From contig JAUIDI010000002.1 of NCBI GenBank assembly GCA_030428705.1, forward strand, positions 806,001 to 870,000: DNA of 64,000 bases, given 5' to 3'. A model generated the notes under the pieces. That model searched no databases, was not told the origin of the DNA, and was given only the letters and a program-made list of their open reading frames with translations. The translations under genes were made by a program, and so were the position numbers. Positions 28,280 to 36,184 of this stretch are shown here, in pieces. How positions within the stretch are numbered: the stretch's first letter is position 1; every line of letters starts with the position of its first letter. The DNA comes from Bacteroidia bacterium (GTDB lineage: Bacteria; Bacteroidota; Bacteroidia; Flavobacteriales; Flavobacteriaceae).

Positions 28280-29233
28280 TTATTTAAAGCCGATATTCCC
28301 GATTCCTTCATGGCTAATCTTAATGGCTTCCAATGGTTCCAGTCCGTCGAAGGTCATGTCTTGTTCCACCATATAATACCGCATGCCCGAAAGATCTTTT
28401 TTAGCCAAAATACCGGCAAAATCAATAGTGCCTTTTCCAACCGGGGCAAACCGTCCTTGGTCATCCATATCTTTTACATGCCACATTTTAAAACGCCCTG
28501 GGTATTTTTCAAAATAGGCGATCGGATCCGCCCCTGCCTTGGTTACCCAATAGAGGTCCATTTGAAAATTGACGAACTCGGGATTACAATGCTCCAAAAG
28601 GTAGTCGATCGGCACAACTCCATCCTCGTTTTCCTTGAATTCAAAATCATGGTTATGGTATAGCAATTTGAGTCCAGCGGCATTCGCCTTCTCGCCTAAT
28701 GTATCCAATATTTCCGCCAAATTTTTGGCACCTCCTTCCATTCCCATGGTTCTAGTTTCTTGATCAAAACTGAAAAGCCCCATTGGAGGTACGGGTATTA
28801 CAAAATATTCGAATCCGGCAGCCTTGACATCAGCCATCATGGCATCGGCATTTTCAAGCGTAACGGAACCTTGATGCGTACTTATGGGGTTTAAACCAAG
28901 TTCTTCGAGATAGCTCTTAAAAGCATCGGGAGCCATATTGTAAAACTTTCCGTCGGCATAACCAGCCGCCTCGATGTTTTCGTATCCCGCATCGGCTACC
29001 TCTTTTAGGGTAGCTCTTGCATCTTCGCCCATGGCATCACGGACGGTATAGAGTGCCAACCCGCCAAATTTCGCATTATCGCTTTCTTCCATTCCGGTTT
29101 CTGCCATAGCATCCTCTTCGTTGGCCGTATCCTTACCGGTCGTATTTTTACATGATTGGCTTCCTACCAAGATAAAGGCCAACAACAGACCCTTCAATAT
29201 CACATCGATTCTCGTTCTTTTCATTTTGTTCAT
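28280..29233 (-). CDS. sugar phosphate isomerase/epimerase-like lipoprotein
   Basis: A 317-aa TIM-barrel protein of the xylose isomerase-like (AP endonuclease 2) superfamily. An N-terminal hydrophobic stretch ends in LVGSQSC near residue 28, so it is an exported lipoprotein, unlike cytoplasmic sugar epimerases. After an acidic linker the barrel begins at FGGLALYTVRDAMGEDARA and includes LLYHNHDFEF near 195-204, QMDLYWVTKAG near 232-242, and MWHVKDMDD near 257-265, which supply metal-binding His, Asp and Glu residues. Exported members often act beside Gfo/Idh oxidoreductases on keto-glycosides. It starts 2 bases after the Nudix regulator stop and ends 9 bases before the flavin oxidase start. 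Confidence 0.88.
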   Translation of the reverse strand: MNKMKRTRIDVILKGLLLAFILVGSQSCKNTTGKDTANEEDAMAETGMEESDNAKFGGLALYTVRDAMGEDARATLKEVADAGYENIEAAGYADGKFYNMAPDAFKSYLEELGLNPISTHQGSVTLENADAMMADVKAAGFEYFVIPVPPMGLFSFDQETRTMGMEGGAKNLAEILDTLGEKANAAGLKLLYHNHDFEFKENEDGVVPIDYLLEHCNPEFVNFQMDLYWVTKAGADPIAYFEKYPGRFKMWHVKDMDDQGRFAPVGKGTIDFAGILAKKDLSGMRYYMVEQDMTFDGLEPLEAIKISHEGIGNIGFK

Positions 29234-29235
29234 TT

Positions 29236-30012
29236 TTAAGTGGTTATTTTTTGTTCTTGTGATTTATTTATATTGTTCGACTTGAAACTATAAAGATAGG
29301 GTGCTTTATGGGCCCTCCCCTGAAAAAGCTTTTCGTGACGTTCCAGAATATTCATTCCTAAAATACGCCTTTGAAAAGTAGTACGACGCAACTCTTCACC
29401 TAAAATAGCTTCATAGACCTTTTGCAATTGTTTCATGGTGAACTTGGAAGGCAACAGGTTCATACCAACCAGTTTCTTTTCGAGATTATCGCGAAGCACC
29501 TGCAGCGCCTTTTCAACAATCTGTTCGTGATCCATCATCAACGAAGGAAGCTCATCGATAGCATACCAGTTGATACTGTCGGAAAGCGAATCAGGTTTCG
29601 GACTGACCTTGTCATAGTTGATCAAGGCATAATAAGCCACGGTAATAAAACGATCGAGCAACCATTCATTGCGCTTCACATCATAGTCGTTCTCCTCCAA
29701 TATACGTTTCATGGCCGATGGGTTCGAACGGGTCAGACTTCCAAACGTATGAAATTGTTCCAGATAAATATGTTCAAGTCCGGTTCGTTCTTTTACTCCT
29801 CTTTTTACGGCGTCCTCCAAACTTTCATTTCGTTTTACAAATCCCCCGGGCAGGGCAAAAAGTCCTGTGTTATGATATTCTAGAATGAGTATTTTGAGTA
29901 GTTTTCCGTTGAATCCGAAGATAACGGAATCATAGGATAGATTATATATAAAATCCTCACCATGAAGTTCTTGCGCTGTTTTCTTTGTGGTCAAAAATGA
30001 AAGTTTTTCCAA
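29236..30012 (-). CDS. Nudix-domain (NrtR/AraR-like) transcriptional regulator
   Basis: An N-terminal Nudix domain (GLFALPGGFVKRNESLEDAVKRGVKERTGL, written here only as landmarks ALPGGFVKRNESL and VKERTGL) is followed by a C-terminal winged helix near the last 80 residues. The Nudix box departs from the catalytic REXXEE pattern, so it probably senses a sugar nucleotide or sugar rather than hydrolysing. The only upstream ATG (30085-30087) would place the operator-like repeats inside the gene, so I prefer a TTG start at 30012 (or 29994). Nudix regulators control arabinose use in Bacteroides. It heads the leftward operon and is divergent from the CitMHS operon, so it likely controls both. Confidence 0.85.
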   Translation of the reverse strand: MEKLSFLTTKKTAQELHGEDFIYNLSYDSVIFGFNGKLLKILILEYHNTGLFALPGGFVKRNESLEDAVKRGVKERTGLEHIYLEQFHTFGSLTRSNPSAMKRILEENDYDVKRNEWLLDRFITVAYYALINYDKVSPKPDSLSDSINWYAIDELPSLMMDHEQIVEKALQVLRDNLEKKLVGMNLLPSKFTMKQLQKVYEAILGEELRRTTFQRRILGMNILERHEKLFQGRAHKAPYLYSFKSNNINKSQEQKITT

Positions 30013-30067
30013 ATTAAGAACAATAATCCAAGAAAACAAAGTATTATTGTAACAAACTGAGACAATA
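29986..30067. repeat. 82-bp regulatory element, copy 1
   Basis: This stretch is identical to 34309-34390 at 76 of 82 positions, and weaker similarity continues to about 29965. It covers the start region of the Nudix regulator and the divergent promoter space. It contains three copies of the octamer ACAATAAT or its complement (30020-30027, 30043-30050, 30062-30069), giving inverted repeats with 15- and 11-nt spacers. The strong conservation between two loci, outside any need to code for the same protein, points to a regulator-binding element. Confidence 0.85.
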
Positions 30068-30069
30068 AT
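30020..30069. promoter_or_regulatory. predicted Nudix-regulator operator (three octamer half-sites)
   Basis: Half-sites ACAATAAT (30020), ATTATTGT (30043) and ACAATAAT (30062) alternate in direction, so the middle one can pair with either neighbour as an inverted repeat. The matching positions at the second copy read ACAGTAAT, ATTATTGT and ACAATATC, so the central half-site is invariant. The Nudix regulator encoded immediately to the left is the obvious candidate to bind. Confidence 0.6.
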
Positions 30070-30148
30070 TAAATCCGACACACCCAATCAAGAAACTTTG
30101 GGTCTTTCGGGTCCTCAATTTTAATACCGCCTATTGAAACCAATAATT

Positions 30149-30156
30149 TAACTTTG
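30149..30156 (+). promoter_or_regulatory. -7 promoter box for the CitMHS-AtuA operon
   Basis: TAACTTTG matches TAnnTTTG exactly and lies 35 bases before the CitMHS start codon. It is about 80 bp downstream of the octamer repeats. No convincing -33 box is visible. Confidence 0.4.
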
Positions 30157-30191
30157 GGGGTGGGTCCAATCTTAACTAAAAATAACTGCTC

Positions 30192-31487
30192 ATGCTCGCT
30201 TGGTTAGGCTTATTGACGATTGTTGCCTTGCTTGTTTTGATAATGTCAAAGAAAATGACGGCCGTTGCAGCACTGATTATTGTGCCGTTGATTACGGCCC
30301 TGATTGCAGGTTTCACCAATGAAATTGCACTTTTTGTCACCGATGGGCTCAAAAGTATTGCACCGACAGGGGTGATGTTCATTTTTGCTATACTCTTTTT
30401 TGGAATTTTAACGGATGCCGGAACTTTCAAGCCCTTAATCAAAAAACTCCTACAGTTTGCGGGAAATGACCCGGCCAAAGTGGCAATCGCCACTGCTTTG
30501 TTGGCCATGGCCGTACATTTGGATGGCTCAGGAGCTGTGACTTTTTTAGTTACGATTCCCGCATTATTGCCCCTCTACGATACACTGAAAATGAGACGGA
30601 CAACGCTAGCCACCATAACCGCTCTTGCCGCAGGTACCATGAACATATTGCCTTGGGGCGGCCCTACTATCAGGGCGGCTTCCGCACTTGAGGTTGAGGT
30701 TACAGCACTTTTTAACCCTATACTATTTCCAGTTCTTGGAGGATTGACCACTGTTCTCGTAGTATCTTACATCTTAGGCAAGCGCGAAAGAAAACATCTT
30801 TCCGACATAAAGGTCGAGCCAACTTTGCCGAAGTCCGAGACCCATGACACACCTTCAGCCCTTGAACGCCCTAAATTGTTCTATTTGAACATTTTCATGA
30901 TTCTTTTGACAGTCACGGCCTTAATAAGTGGCTTTGCTCCCCCACATATCATTTTTATGGTGGCATTTTCCATCGCGTTGATTATTAACTACCCCGCTCC
31001 AAAAGATCAAGGAGAACGTATTAACGCACATGCCAAAGCCGCCTTGCTCATGGCAAGTATTTTATTCGCTGCTGGATGTTTTACCGGAATACTTAAAGGT
31101 TCTGGAATGATAGAAGCCATGGCCCAAGGTGCAGTTGCATATATTCCTGAAAGCCTTGGCAATCATCTTGCCGTCATAACCGGTATAGCGGCAATGCCTG
31201 CAAGTCTTTTGTTCGATCCAGATTCGTTTTACTTCGGTATCTTGCCCCTTCTATCGACTACAGCATCACATTTCAACGTGGAATCGATTGAAATCGGTCG
31301 TGCTGCCATTATGGGACAGATGACCACAGGTTTTCCAGTAAGCCCGCTAACGGGATCAACCTATTTATTGGTAGGCTTGACAGGTGTGGAATTAGGGGAG
31401 CACCAGAAAAGGACAATTCCTTTGGCCTTTTTGGTGACCTTGGTAATATTGATATTATCATTGCTTATCGGGGCAATTTCTTGGTAA
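30192..31487 (+). CDS. CitMHS-family organic acid transporter
   Basis: A 431-aa inner-membrane protein with about 11-12 hydrophobic helices over its full length. The opening MLAWLGLLTIVALLVLIMSK, the AVHLDGSGAVTFLVTIPALLPLYD segment (near 97-120) and the helix pair around NILPWGGPT match CitMHS metal-citrate/proton symporters. It starts a tight operon with AtuA (3 bases), the small AtuA-like protein and an esterase. The substrate is probably a di- or tricarboxylate or hydroxy acid released by the secreted esterases; citrate itself is only one possibility. Confidence 0.9.
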   Translation: MLAWLGLLTIVALLVLIMSKKMTAVAALIIVPLITALIAGFTNEIALFVTDGLKSIAPTGVMFIFAILFFGILTDAGTFKPLIKKLLQFAGNDPAKVAIATALLAMAVHLDGSGAVTFLVTIPALLPLYDTLKMRRTTLATITALAAGTMNILPWGGPTIRAASALEVEVTALFNPILFPVLGGLTTVLVVSYILGKRERKHLSDIKVEPTLPKSETHDTPSALERPKLFYLNIFMILLTVTALISGFAPPHIIFMVAFSIALIINYPAPKDQGERINAHAKAALLMASILFAAGCFTGILKGSGMIEAMAQGAVAYIPESLGNHLAVITGIAAMPASLLFDPDSFYFGILPLLSTTASHFNVESIEIGRAAIMGQMTTGFPVSPLTGSTYLLVGLTGVELGEHQKRTIPLAFLVTLVILILSLLIGAISW

Positions 31488-31490
31488 ATT

Positions 31491-32828
31491 ATGAAAACAA
31501 TACGAATAGGTAGCGGGGCAGGATATTCGGGTGACCGATTAGAACCTGCAATCGACTTGATGGAAAATGGAGATTTAGATTACATCTGTTTTGAGTGTTT
31601 GGCGGAACGAACAATTGCTTTGGCCCAAAAATCAAAGCAGGCGGACGAGAACAAGGGATACAATGAACTCTTGCAATATCGAATGGAACAAGTTCTGCCA
31701 TTGGCCCATACCCGCAAAATTAAGGTGATTACCAATATGGGTGCCGCAAATCCTTTGGCAGCGATGAACACAGTGGTCGAATTAGGCCGAACCATGGGTT
31801 TAACCGGACTGAAAGTAGCGGTAGTTCTGGGCGACGATATTAGTCATAGTATTGGCAACTATCTAGATTTCAAAATTTTGGAGACAGGGGAGTCGTTGAA
31901 TAGGTTGAAAGACAAAATTCTGTCCGCTAACGTTTACTTAGGTTCTGATGGAATCGTCGAAGCGCTGGCTAAAGGAGCTGATATCATTATCACAGGTAGG
32001 GTTGCAGATCCGTCGCTTTTCTTGGCCCCAATGGTATACGAATTTGGATGGGACTCTCGGCAAATCGAAAAAATAGGAATAGGAACGCTTGTAGGTCATT
32101 TGTTGGAATGTGCCGGACAGGTTACAGGGGGTTATTTTGCAGATCCAGGAAAAAAGGAAGTTCCAGAACTTTGGAATCTAGGATTTCCATTTGTGGAAAT
32201 TGACGAAAATGGGTGGGGCCATGTAACTAAATTGAAAAATACGGGTGGATGTGTCACCAAGGCAACATGTACCGAACAGTTGTTGTATGAAATTCACGAT
32301 CCGAAGAAATATATTACCCCGGATTGTATCGCGGACTTTTCAAATGTGGAATTTATTGAGGTTGAAAAAGATAAAATAAGCTTCAAGGGAGCCACTGCAC
32401 AAAGTGCAACTGACACCTTTAAAGTTAGTGTAGGGTATCAAAATGGATTTCTTGGGGAAGGTCAGATAAGTTATGGAGGGTCTAATTGTATACAAAGAGC
32501 GCTGTTGGCCAAAGAGATTGTAAAAAAAAGGTTAGCACAGATGCCCTTTGAAATAGACGAACTTCGCCTTGAATTAATCGGTGTAAATTCGCTTCTAGAC
32601 CAGAGCGGTTCGACTAGTTCTTTCAGTGAAGTTCGATTACGCGTAGCCGGTCGAACGCAACATGAGGAACAAGCACGGCGCATAGCCAATGAGGTAGAGA
32701 CCCTTTATACGAATGGTCCTGCAGGAGGCGGAGGGGTATCAAAGAAAGTAGAAGAGATTATTTCAATCGCCTCTACATTGATTCCAAAAAAAGACATAGC
32801 GGTTTTCGTCGAATGTAATACCATATAA
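31491..32828 (+). CDS. AtuA family protein (DUF1446)
   Basis: A 445-aa cytoplasmic protein matching the acyclic terpene utilisation AtuA family throughout. Landmarks are IRIGSGAGYSGDRLEPA at the start, GDLDYICFECLAERT near 25-40, ITNMGAANPLAAM near 79-91, and DIIITGRVADPSLFL near 164-178. AtuA was named for citronellol degradation in Pseudomonas, but most homologs sit in unrelated catabolic operons and their reaction is not established. It lies directly between the CitMHS transporter and its small partner, suggesting that it works on the imported acid. Confidence 0.93.
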   Translation: MKTIRIGSGAGYSGDRLEPAIDLMENGDLDYICFECLAERTIALAQKSKQADENKGYNELLQYRMEQVLPLAHTRKIKVITNMGAANPLAAMNTVVELGRTMGLTGLKVAVVLGDDISHSIGNYLDFKILETGESLNRLKDKILSANVYLGSDGIVEALAKGADIIITGRVADPSLFLAPMVYEFGWDSRQIEKIGIGTLVGHLLECAGQVTGGYFADPGKKEVPELWNLGFPFVEIDENGWGHVTKLKNTGGCVTKATCTEQLLYEIHDPKKYITPDCIADFSNVEFIEVEKDKISFKGATAQSATDTFKVSVGYQNGFLGEGQISYGGSNCIQRALLAKEIVKKRLAQMPFEIDELRLELIGVNSLLDQSGSTSSFSEVRLRVAGRTQHEEQARRIANEVETLYTNGPAGGGGVSKKVEEIISIASTLIPKKDIAVFVECNTI

Positions 32829-32833
32829 AAACT

Positions 32834-33133
32834 ATGAAACTTTGGGATATCGCACATACCAGAACAGGTGACAAAGGTAATATTAGCAATATCTCGCTGA
32901 TTGCCTATGACAAAAGGCATTTCGACCTTATAAAAGAAAGAGTTACTGCCGAAACCGTAAAACAATGGTACGGAGCGCAAGTAAAAGGAGAGGTAATACG
33001 ATATGAGTTACCGCAGCTCGGGGCATTCAACTTTGTAATGTACGATGCCTTGGAAGGCGGTGTTACAAGTTCAACGGCTTTGGACAAACATGGCAAAACC
33101 TTAGGTGCCTATCTTTTGGAAATGACCGTCTAA
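32834..33133 (+). CDS. small AtuA-related protein
   Basis: A 99-aa protein matching the small AtuA-like domain that in other bacteria is fused to, or encoded next to, AtuA. The opening KLWDIAHTRTGDKGNISNIS and the close SSTALDKHGKTLGAYLLEM are the conserved parts. It begins 5 bases after the AtuA stop, consistent with a two-subunit enzyme. No catalytic residues can be assigned. Confidence 0.88.
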   Translation: MKLWDIAHTRTGDKGNISNISLIAYDKRHFDLIKERVTAETVKQWYGAQVKGEVIRYELPQLGAFNFVMYDALEGGVTSSTALDKHGKTLGAYLLEMTV

Positions 33134-33144
33134 AATTTGAAAAC

Positions 33145-34176
33145 ATGAAGAAAATCTATTTGTTTACGATACTAGGCTTCCTTGCAATTTTGGCCAATGG
33201 ACAAGCAGGCCTAAAGGGTACAGTAGTTACCGATTCCCTCTACTCGGAGAACCTTCTTAATGATTTTGGCGAAAACCCGACACGTAGTATCTCGGTCTAT
33301 CTACCTCCTGATTATGAAAGCTCCAATAAAAAATACCCTGTTATTTATTTCCTTCATGGTTTTTTGACGGATGACAAATTAATGGTGCAAATGAAGGATC
33401 TACTGGATTATGCCATCGAAGCCCATAAAATCAATCCTTTCATTATGGTGGTTCCTGACCAAAAAACAACATATGACGGTAGTTTTTATTCAAACTCCGG
33501 GTTGTTTGGCAATTGGGAAGACTTCACAGTTTTTGACCTTGTTTCATATATGGATGCCAATTATCGCACCTTGCCCAAAAAAGAAAGTCGCGGTATTACC
33601 GGTCATAGCATGGGCGGATACGGGGCATTAAAACTAGCAATGAAACATCCCGATGTATTCAGCTCCGTATATGCAATAAGCCCAGGCGCATTGGCAATTG
33701 TAAGGGAATATGGCCCTAACAGTGACACTTTTAAAGAGTTTTCGAAAGTAAAGACTCTGGAAGATCTTGACAAAACCTATTTTGGCAAGGTGGTGGTTGC
33801 TTTTGGTCGGTCATGGTCGCCAAACCCGAACAAGCCACCTTTTTACTGTGATGTTCCCTTTGAATATGTCAACGGTGAAATGAAAGTAAACCAGCAAATA
33901 TTGGCAAAATGGCATGAGAATATGCCTTTTTATAGAATTCCTGATTATTTGGACAACTTAAGGCAGCTTAGGGCCATAAAATTGGATTGGGGCCGAAATG
34001 CCGGTGAACGCTTCACTATTCAATGCAAAATGTTCAGCCAACAACTCGAAAATGTGGGAATCGATCATTTTTCCGAAGAATATATTGGCACACATGTAAG
34101 TAATATTTACACACGGGAAGGACGAATACCGCAACAAGTACTCCCATTTTTTGATATGTATCTAGATTTCGAGTAG
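33145..34176 (+). CDS. secreted esterase (esterase D/putative esterase family)
   Basis: A 343-aa alpha/beta hydrolase with a signal peptide (1-20, ending in LANGQ). The nucleophile motif GITGHSMGGYGALKLAMKHP is near 150-170 and the acyl-binding part YPVIYFLHGFLTDD near 64-77; a likely catalytic His is in EEYIGTHVSNIY near 317. The family includes feruloyl and acetyl xylan esterases and S-formylglutathione hydrolases; the signal peptide argues for an exported carbohydrate-ester or aryl-ester hydrolase. It starts 11 bases after the small AtuA-like gene and ends the rightward operon, so it may release the acid imported by CitMHS. Confidence 0.9.
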   Translation: MKKIYLFTILGFLAILANGQAGLKGTVVTDSLYSENLLNDFGENPTRSISVYLPPDYESSNKKYPVIYFLHGFLTDDKLMVQMKDLLDYAIEAHKINPFIMVVPDQKTTYDGSFYSNSGLFGNWEDFTVFDLVSYMDANYRTLPKKESRGITGHSMGGYGALKLAMKHPDVFSSVYAISPGALAIVREYGPNSDTFKEFSKVKTLEDLDKTYFGKVVVAFGRSWSPNPNKPPFYCDVPFEYVNGEMKVNQQILAKWHENMPFYRIPDYLDNLRQLRAIKLDWGRNAGERFTIQCKMFSQQLENVGIDHFSEEYIGTHVSNIYTREGRIPQQVLPFFDMYLDFE

Positions 34177-34308
34177 AATACACATTGGCCTATTTCTTAA
34201 CTGGGATTCCGAAATGTATTTAAAGCAAAAAAGTATGCGTTTCACGAATATGTTTTTTTCGAAAAGACAGGGTAAAGTAATGACGATAAAGTTATTACGC
34301 TATTTTTT

Positions 34309-34390
34309 TGTAGTCAAAAACTAAAGTTTTTCCAATTTAAGAACAGTAATTCAAGAAAACAAAGTATTATTGTAACAAACTGAGACAATA
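34309..34390. repeat. 82-bp regulatory element, copy 2
   Basis: The second copy of the element at 29986-30067 (76 of 82 identical), ending 21 bases before the start codon of the first tandem carboxylesterase. Weaker similarity extends left to about 34289. Reading leftward, the part that codes for the Nudix N-terminus in copy 1 has an in-frame TAG here, so it is not a coding duplicate. The rest of 34177-34411 holds no recognisable gene. Confidence 0.85.
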
Positions 34391-34411
34391 TCACTTTTAA
34401 AGAACACCTAC

Positions 34412-36043
34412 ATGAGAACAATACTATCATTTCTACTTATTTTACCAATGATCATGACCTTTGCCCAAGACAAAAATGCCTTTCCGGTTCGAACGAAAAC
34501 TGTACACGGCATCATCGAAGGAAACTACAATACCCATTCGAGCATCCAGACTTATTTCGGAGTACCTTTCGCCAAACCACCTGTTGGCGAACTACGTTGG
34601 AAGGCTCCACAACCTTTGGACAATTGGGAGGGGGTAAAAGAGACCAAGACTTTTGGCCCGCGCCCTATGCAGACCATGGTCTTCGGCGATATGAAATCAC
34701 GCTCGAACGGGGTAAGTGAAGACTGCCTCTATTTGAACATATGGACCCCTGCTACCCGCAATACCAAAGATCTGCCCGTTCTCGTCTATTTTTTTGGGGG
34801 CGGCAACGTTGCCGGTGATGCCTCGGAATACCGGTACGATGGGGAAAGCATGGCTAAAAAAGGTATGGTCGTGGTTACGACCAATTACCGTCTGAATATT
34901 TTTGGATTCTTCGCCCATCCCGATTTGAGTGCCGAAGCACCTTATAAGGCCTCTGGAAACTACGGATTACTTGATCAACATGCGGCCTTGAAATGGGTAA
35001 GGGATAATATTGCAGCTTTTGGAGGTGACCCAAAAAAAGTAACCATTGCGGGGGAATCGGCCGGGTCTATAGGTGTAAGCCAGCAGATGGCTTCCCCACT
35101 CTCGAAAGATCTGATTGCCGGGGCTATCGGTGAAAGTGGCGCGAGCATCAACCCGACCATGGCTCCCATACCTCTCGAAGAAGCCGAAAAAATCGGTTTG
35201 GAATTTGCCAAAAACGCCGGGTATCCGAGTTTGGCCGAGCTCCGAAAATTGAGTACCCGAGAAGTCTACGAAATCTATAACGAATCGAAGCGTTTCGGAT
35301 TTCCGGCGGTCATCGATGGATACTTTCTGCCCAAAACTCTTCCGGAAATTTTCAAGGACAAGGAGCAAGCCCAAGTACCGCTGTTATTGGGATGGAACTC
35401 CGCCGAAATTCCAGGCATGGCGTTTACCCAAGGACCGTATTCCAAAGAAAACTATGAAGCCAAGGTAAAAGAGGCCTTCCCCAAAACATATAAGGAAGCC
35501 CTTGAACTCTATCCTTATGGAAGCGAAAGGGAAATCGAACACTCCGCAACGGCCTTGGCCTCCGACCGGTTTATTGCGTATAGCACTTGGAAATGGTTCG
35601 ATCTACACAGAAAAAATAGCGACCAGCCCGTATATCGCTATCTGTATAGCAAATTGCGTCCGCCTTTGAGGGACAACACCTTGACCTCGGGGCTTGCAGG
35701 AGGTACTGTAAAAAAAGATGCCGATGCACCTCAGGCCCCGACTCCCAAACCCGTCGGAGCGCCTCATGCCTGCGAAATCGAATATTGTATGGGCAACCTA
35801 CATTTGGTGGACGATTATGCATGGACATCGGAAGATTATAAAGTATCGGAAGATATGCAGAACTATTTCGCGAATTTCATCAAGACAGGAAACCCCAACG
35901 GCACCGATTTGCCCGAATGGAATCCGGCCCAAGCAAAAGACGATTCGCCATCGGTAATGATAATCGATGTAGCAAGTAAACAGGTCAAGGCCGGTAACGA
36001 CGTACGATATCGTTTTTTGGATAAGTACTACACTGAAAAATAG
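34412..36043 (+). CDS. type-B carboxylesterase, secreted (tandem copy 1)
   Basis: A 543-aa esterase with a signal peptide (1-18, ending in TFAQD). Typical motifs are present: GVPFAKPPVGELRWKAP near 50-66, EDCLYLNIW near 104-112, YFFGGGNVAGD (the oxyanion loop, with Phe-Phe before the glycines instead of His) near 130, the nucleophile elbow AGESAGSIG near residue 215, and catalytic His in GAPHACEIEYCMGN near 450. It starts 21 bases after copy 2 of the 82-bp element and precedes a paralog by 141 bases. A glycan- or phenolic-ester substrate is likely; no closer call is possible. Confidence 0.93.
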   Translation: MRTILSFLLILPMIMTFAQDKNAFPVRTKTVHGIIEGNYNTHSSIQTYFGVPFAKPPVGELRWKAPQPLDNWEGVKETKTFGPRPMQTMVFGDMKSRSNGVSEDCLYLNIWTPATRNTKDLPVLVYFFGGGNVAGDASEYRYDGESMAKKGMVVVTTNYRLNIFGFFAHPDLSAEAPYKASGNYGLLDQHAALKWVRDNIAAFGGDPKKVTIAGESAGSIGVSQQMASPLSKDLIAGAIGESGASINPTMAPIPLEEAEKIGLEFAKNAGYPSLAELRKLSTREVYEIYNESKRFGFPAVIDGYFLPKTLPEIFKDKEQAQVPLLLGWNSAEIPGMAFTQGPYSKENYEAKVKEAFPKTYKEALELYPYGSEREIEHSATALASDRFIAYSTWKWFDLHRKNSDQPVYRYLYSKLRPPLRDNTLTSGLAGGTVKKDADAPQAPTPKPVGAPHACEIEYCMGNLHLVDDYAWTSEDYKVSEDMQNYFANFIKTGNPNGTDLPEWNPAQAKDDSPSVMIIDVASKQVKAGNDVRYRFLDKYYTEK

Positions 36044-36136
36044 GTTCTGAAATGAGCATAAACAAATTTAATTTTTTGCATACCAACCGAAATAATTAAA
36101 TTTTTAATGCGAAAGCGCAGCGGTTGATCTATGCGG

Positions 36137-36177
36137 AAAATTTTTATTATACTCATTTTCAGATTAATAAAAATTTT
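36137..36177. repeat. AT-rich inverted repeat between tandem esterases
   Basis: Arms AAAATTTTTATTA (36137-36149) and TAATAAAAATTTT (36165-36177) are exact complements across a 15-nt spacer, ending 7 bases before the next start codon. The stem is entirely A-T. It could be a terminator-like or mRNA-stability hairpin, or an operator. Confidence 0.55.
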
Positions 36178-36184
36178 TAAATAG

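Noticed and set aside
34177-34411. A decayed second Nudix regulator gene on the minus strand
   Set aside because: Only the start region plus promoter is similar to the Nudix locus; similarity fades within about 20 codons and no Nudix or winged-helix remnant follows, so a regulatory duplication fits better.
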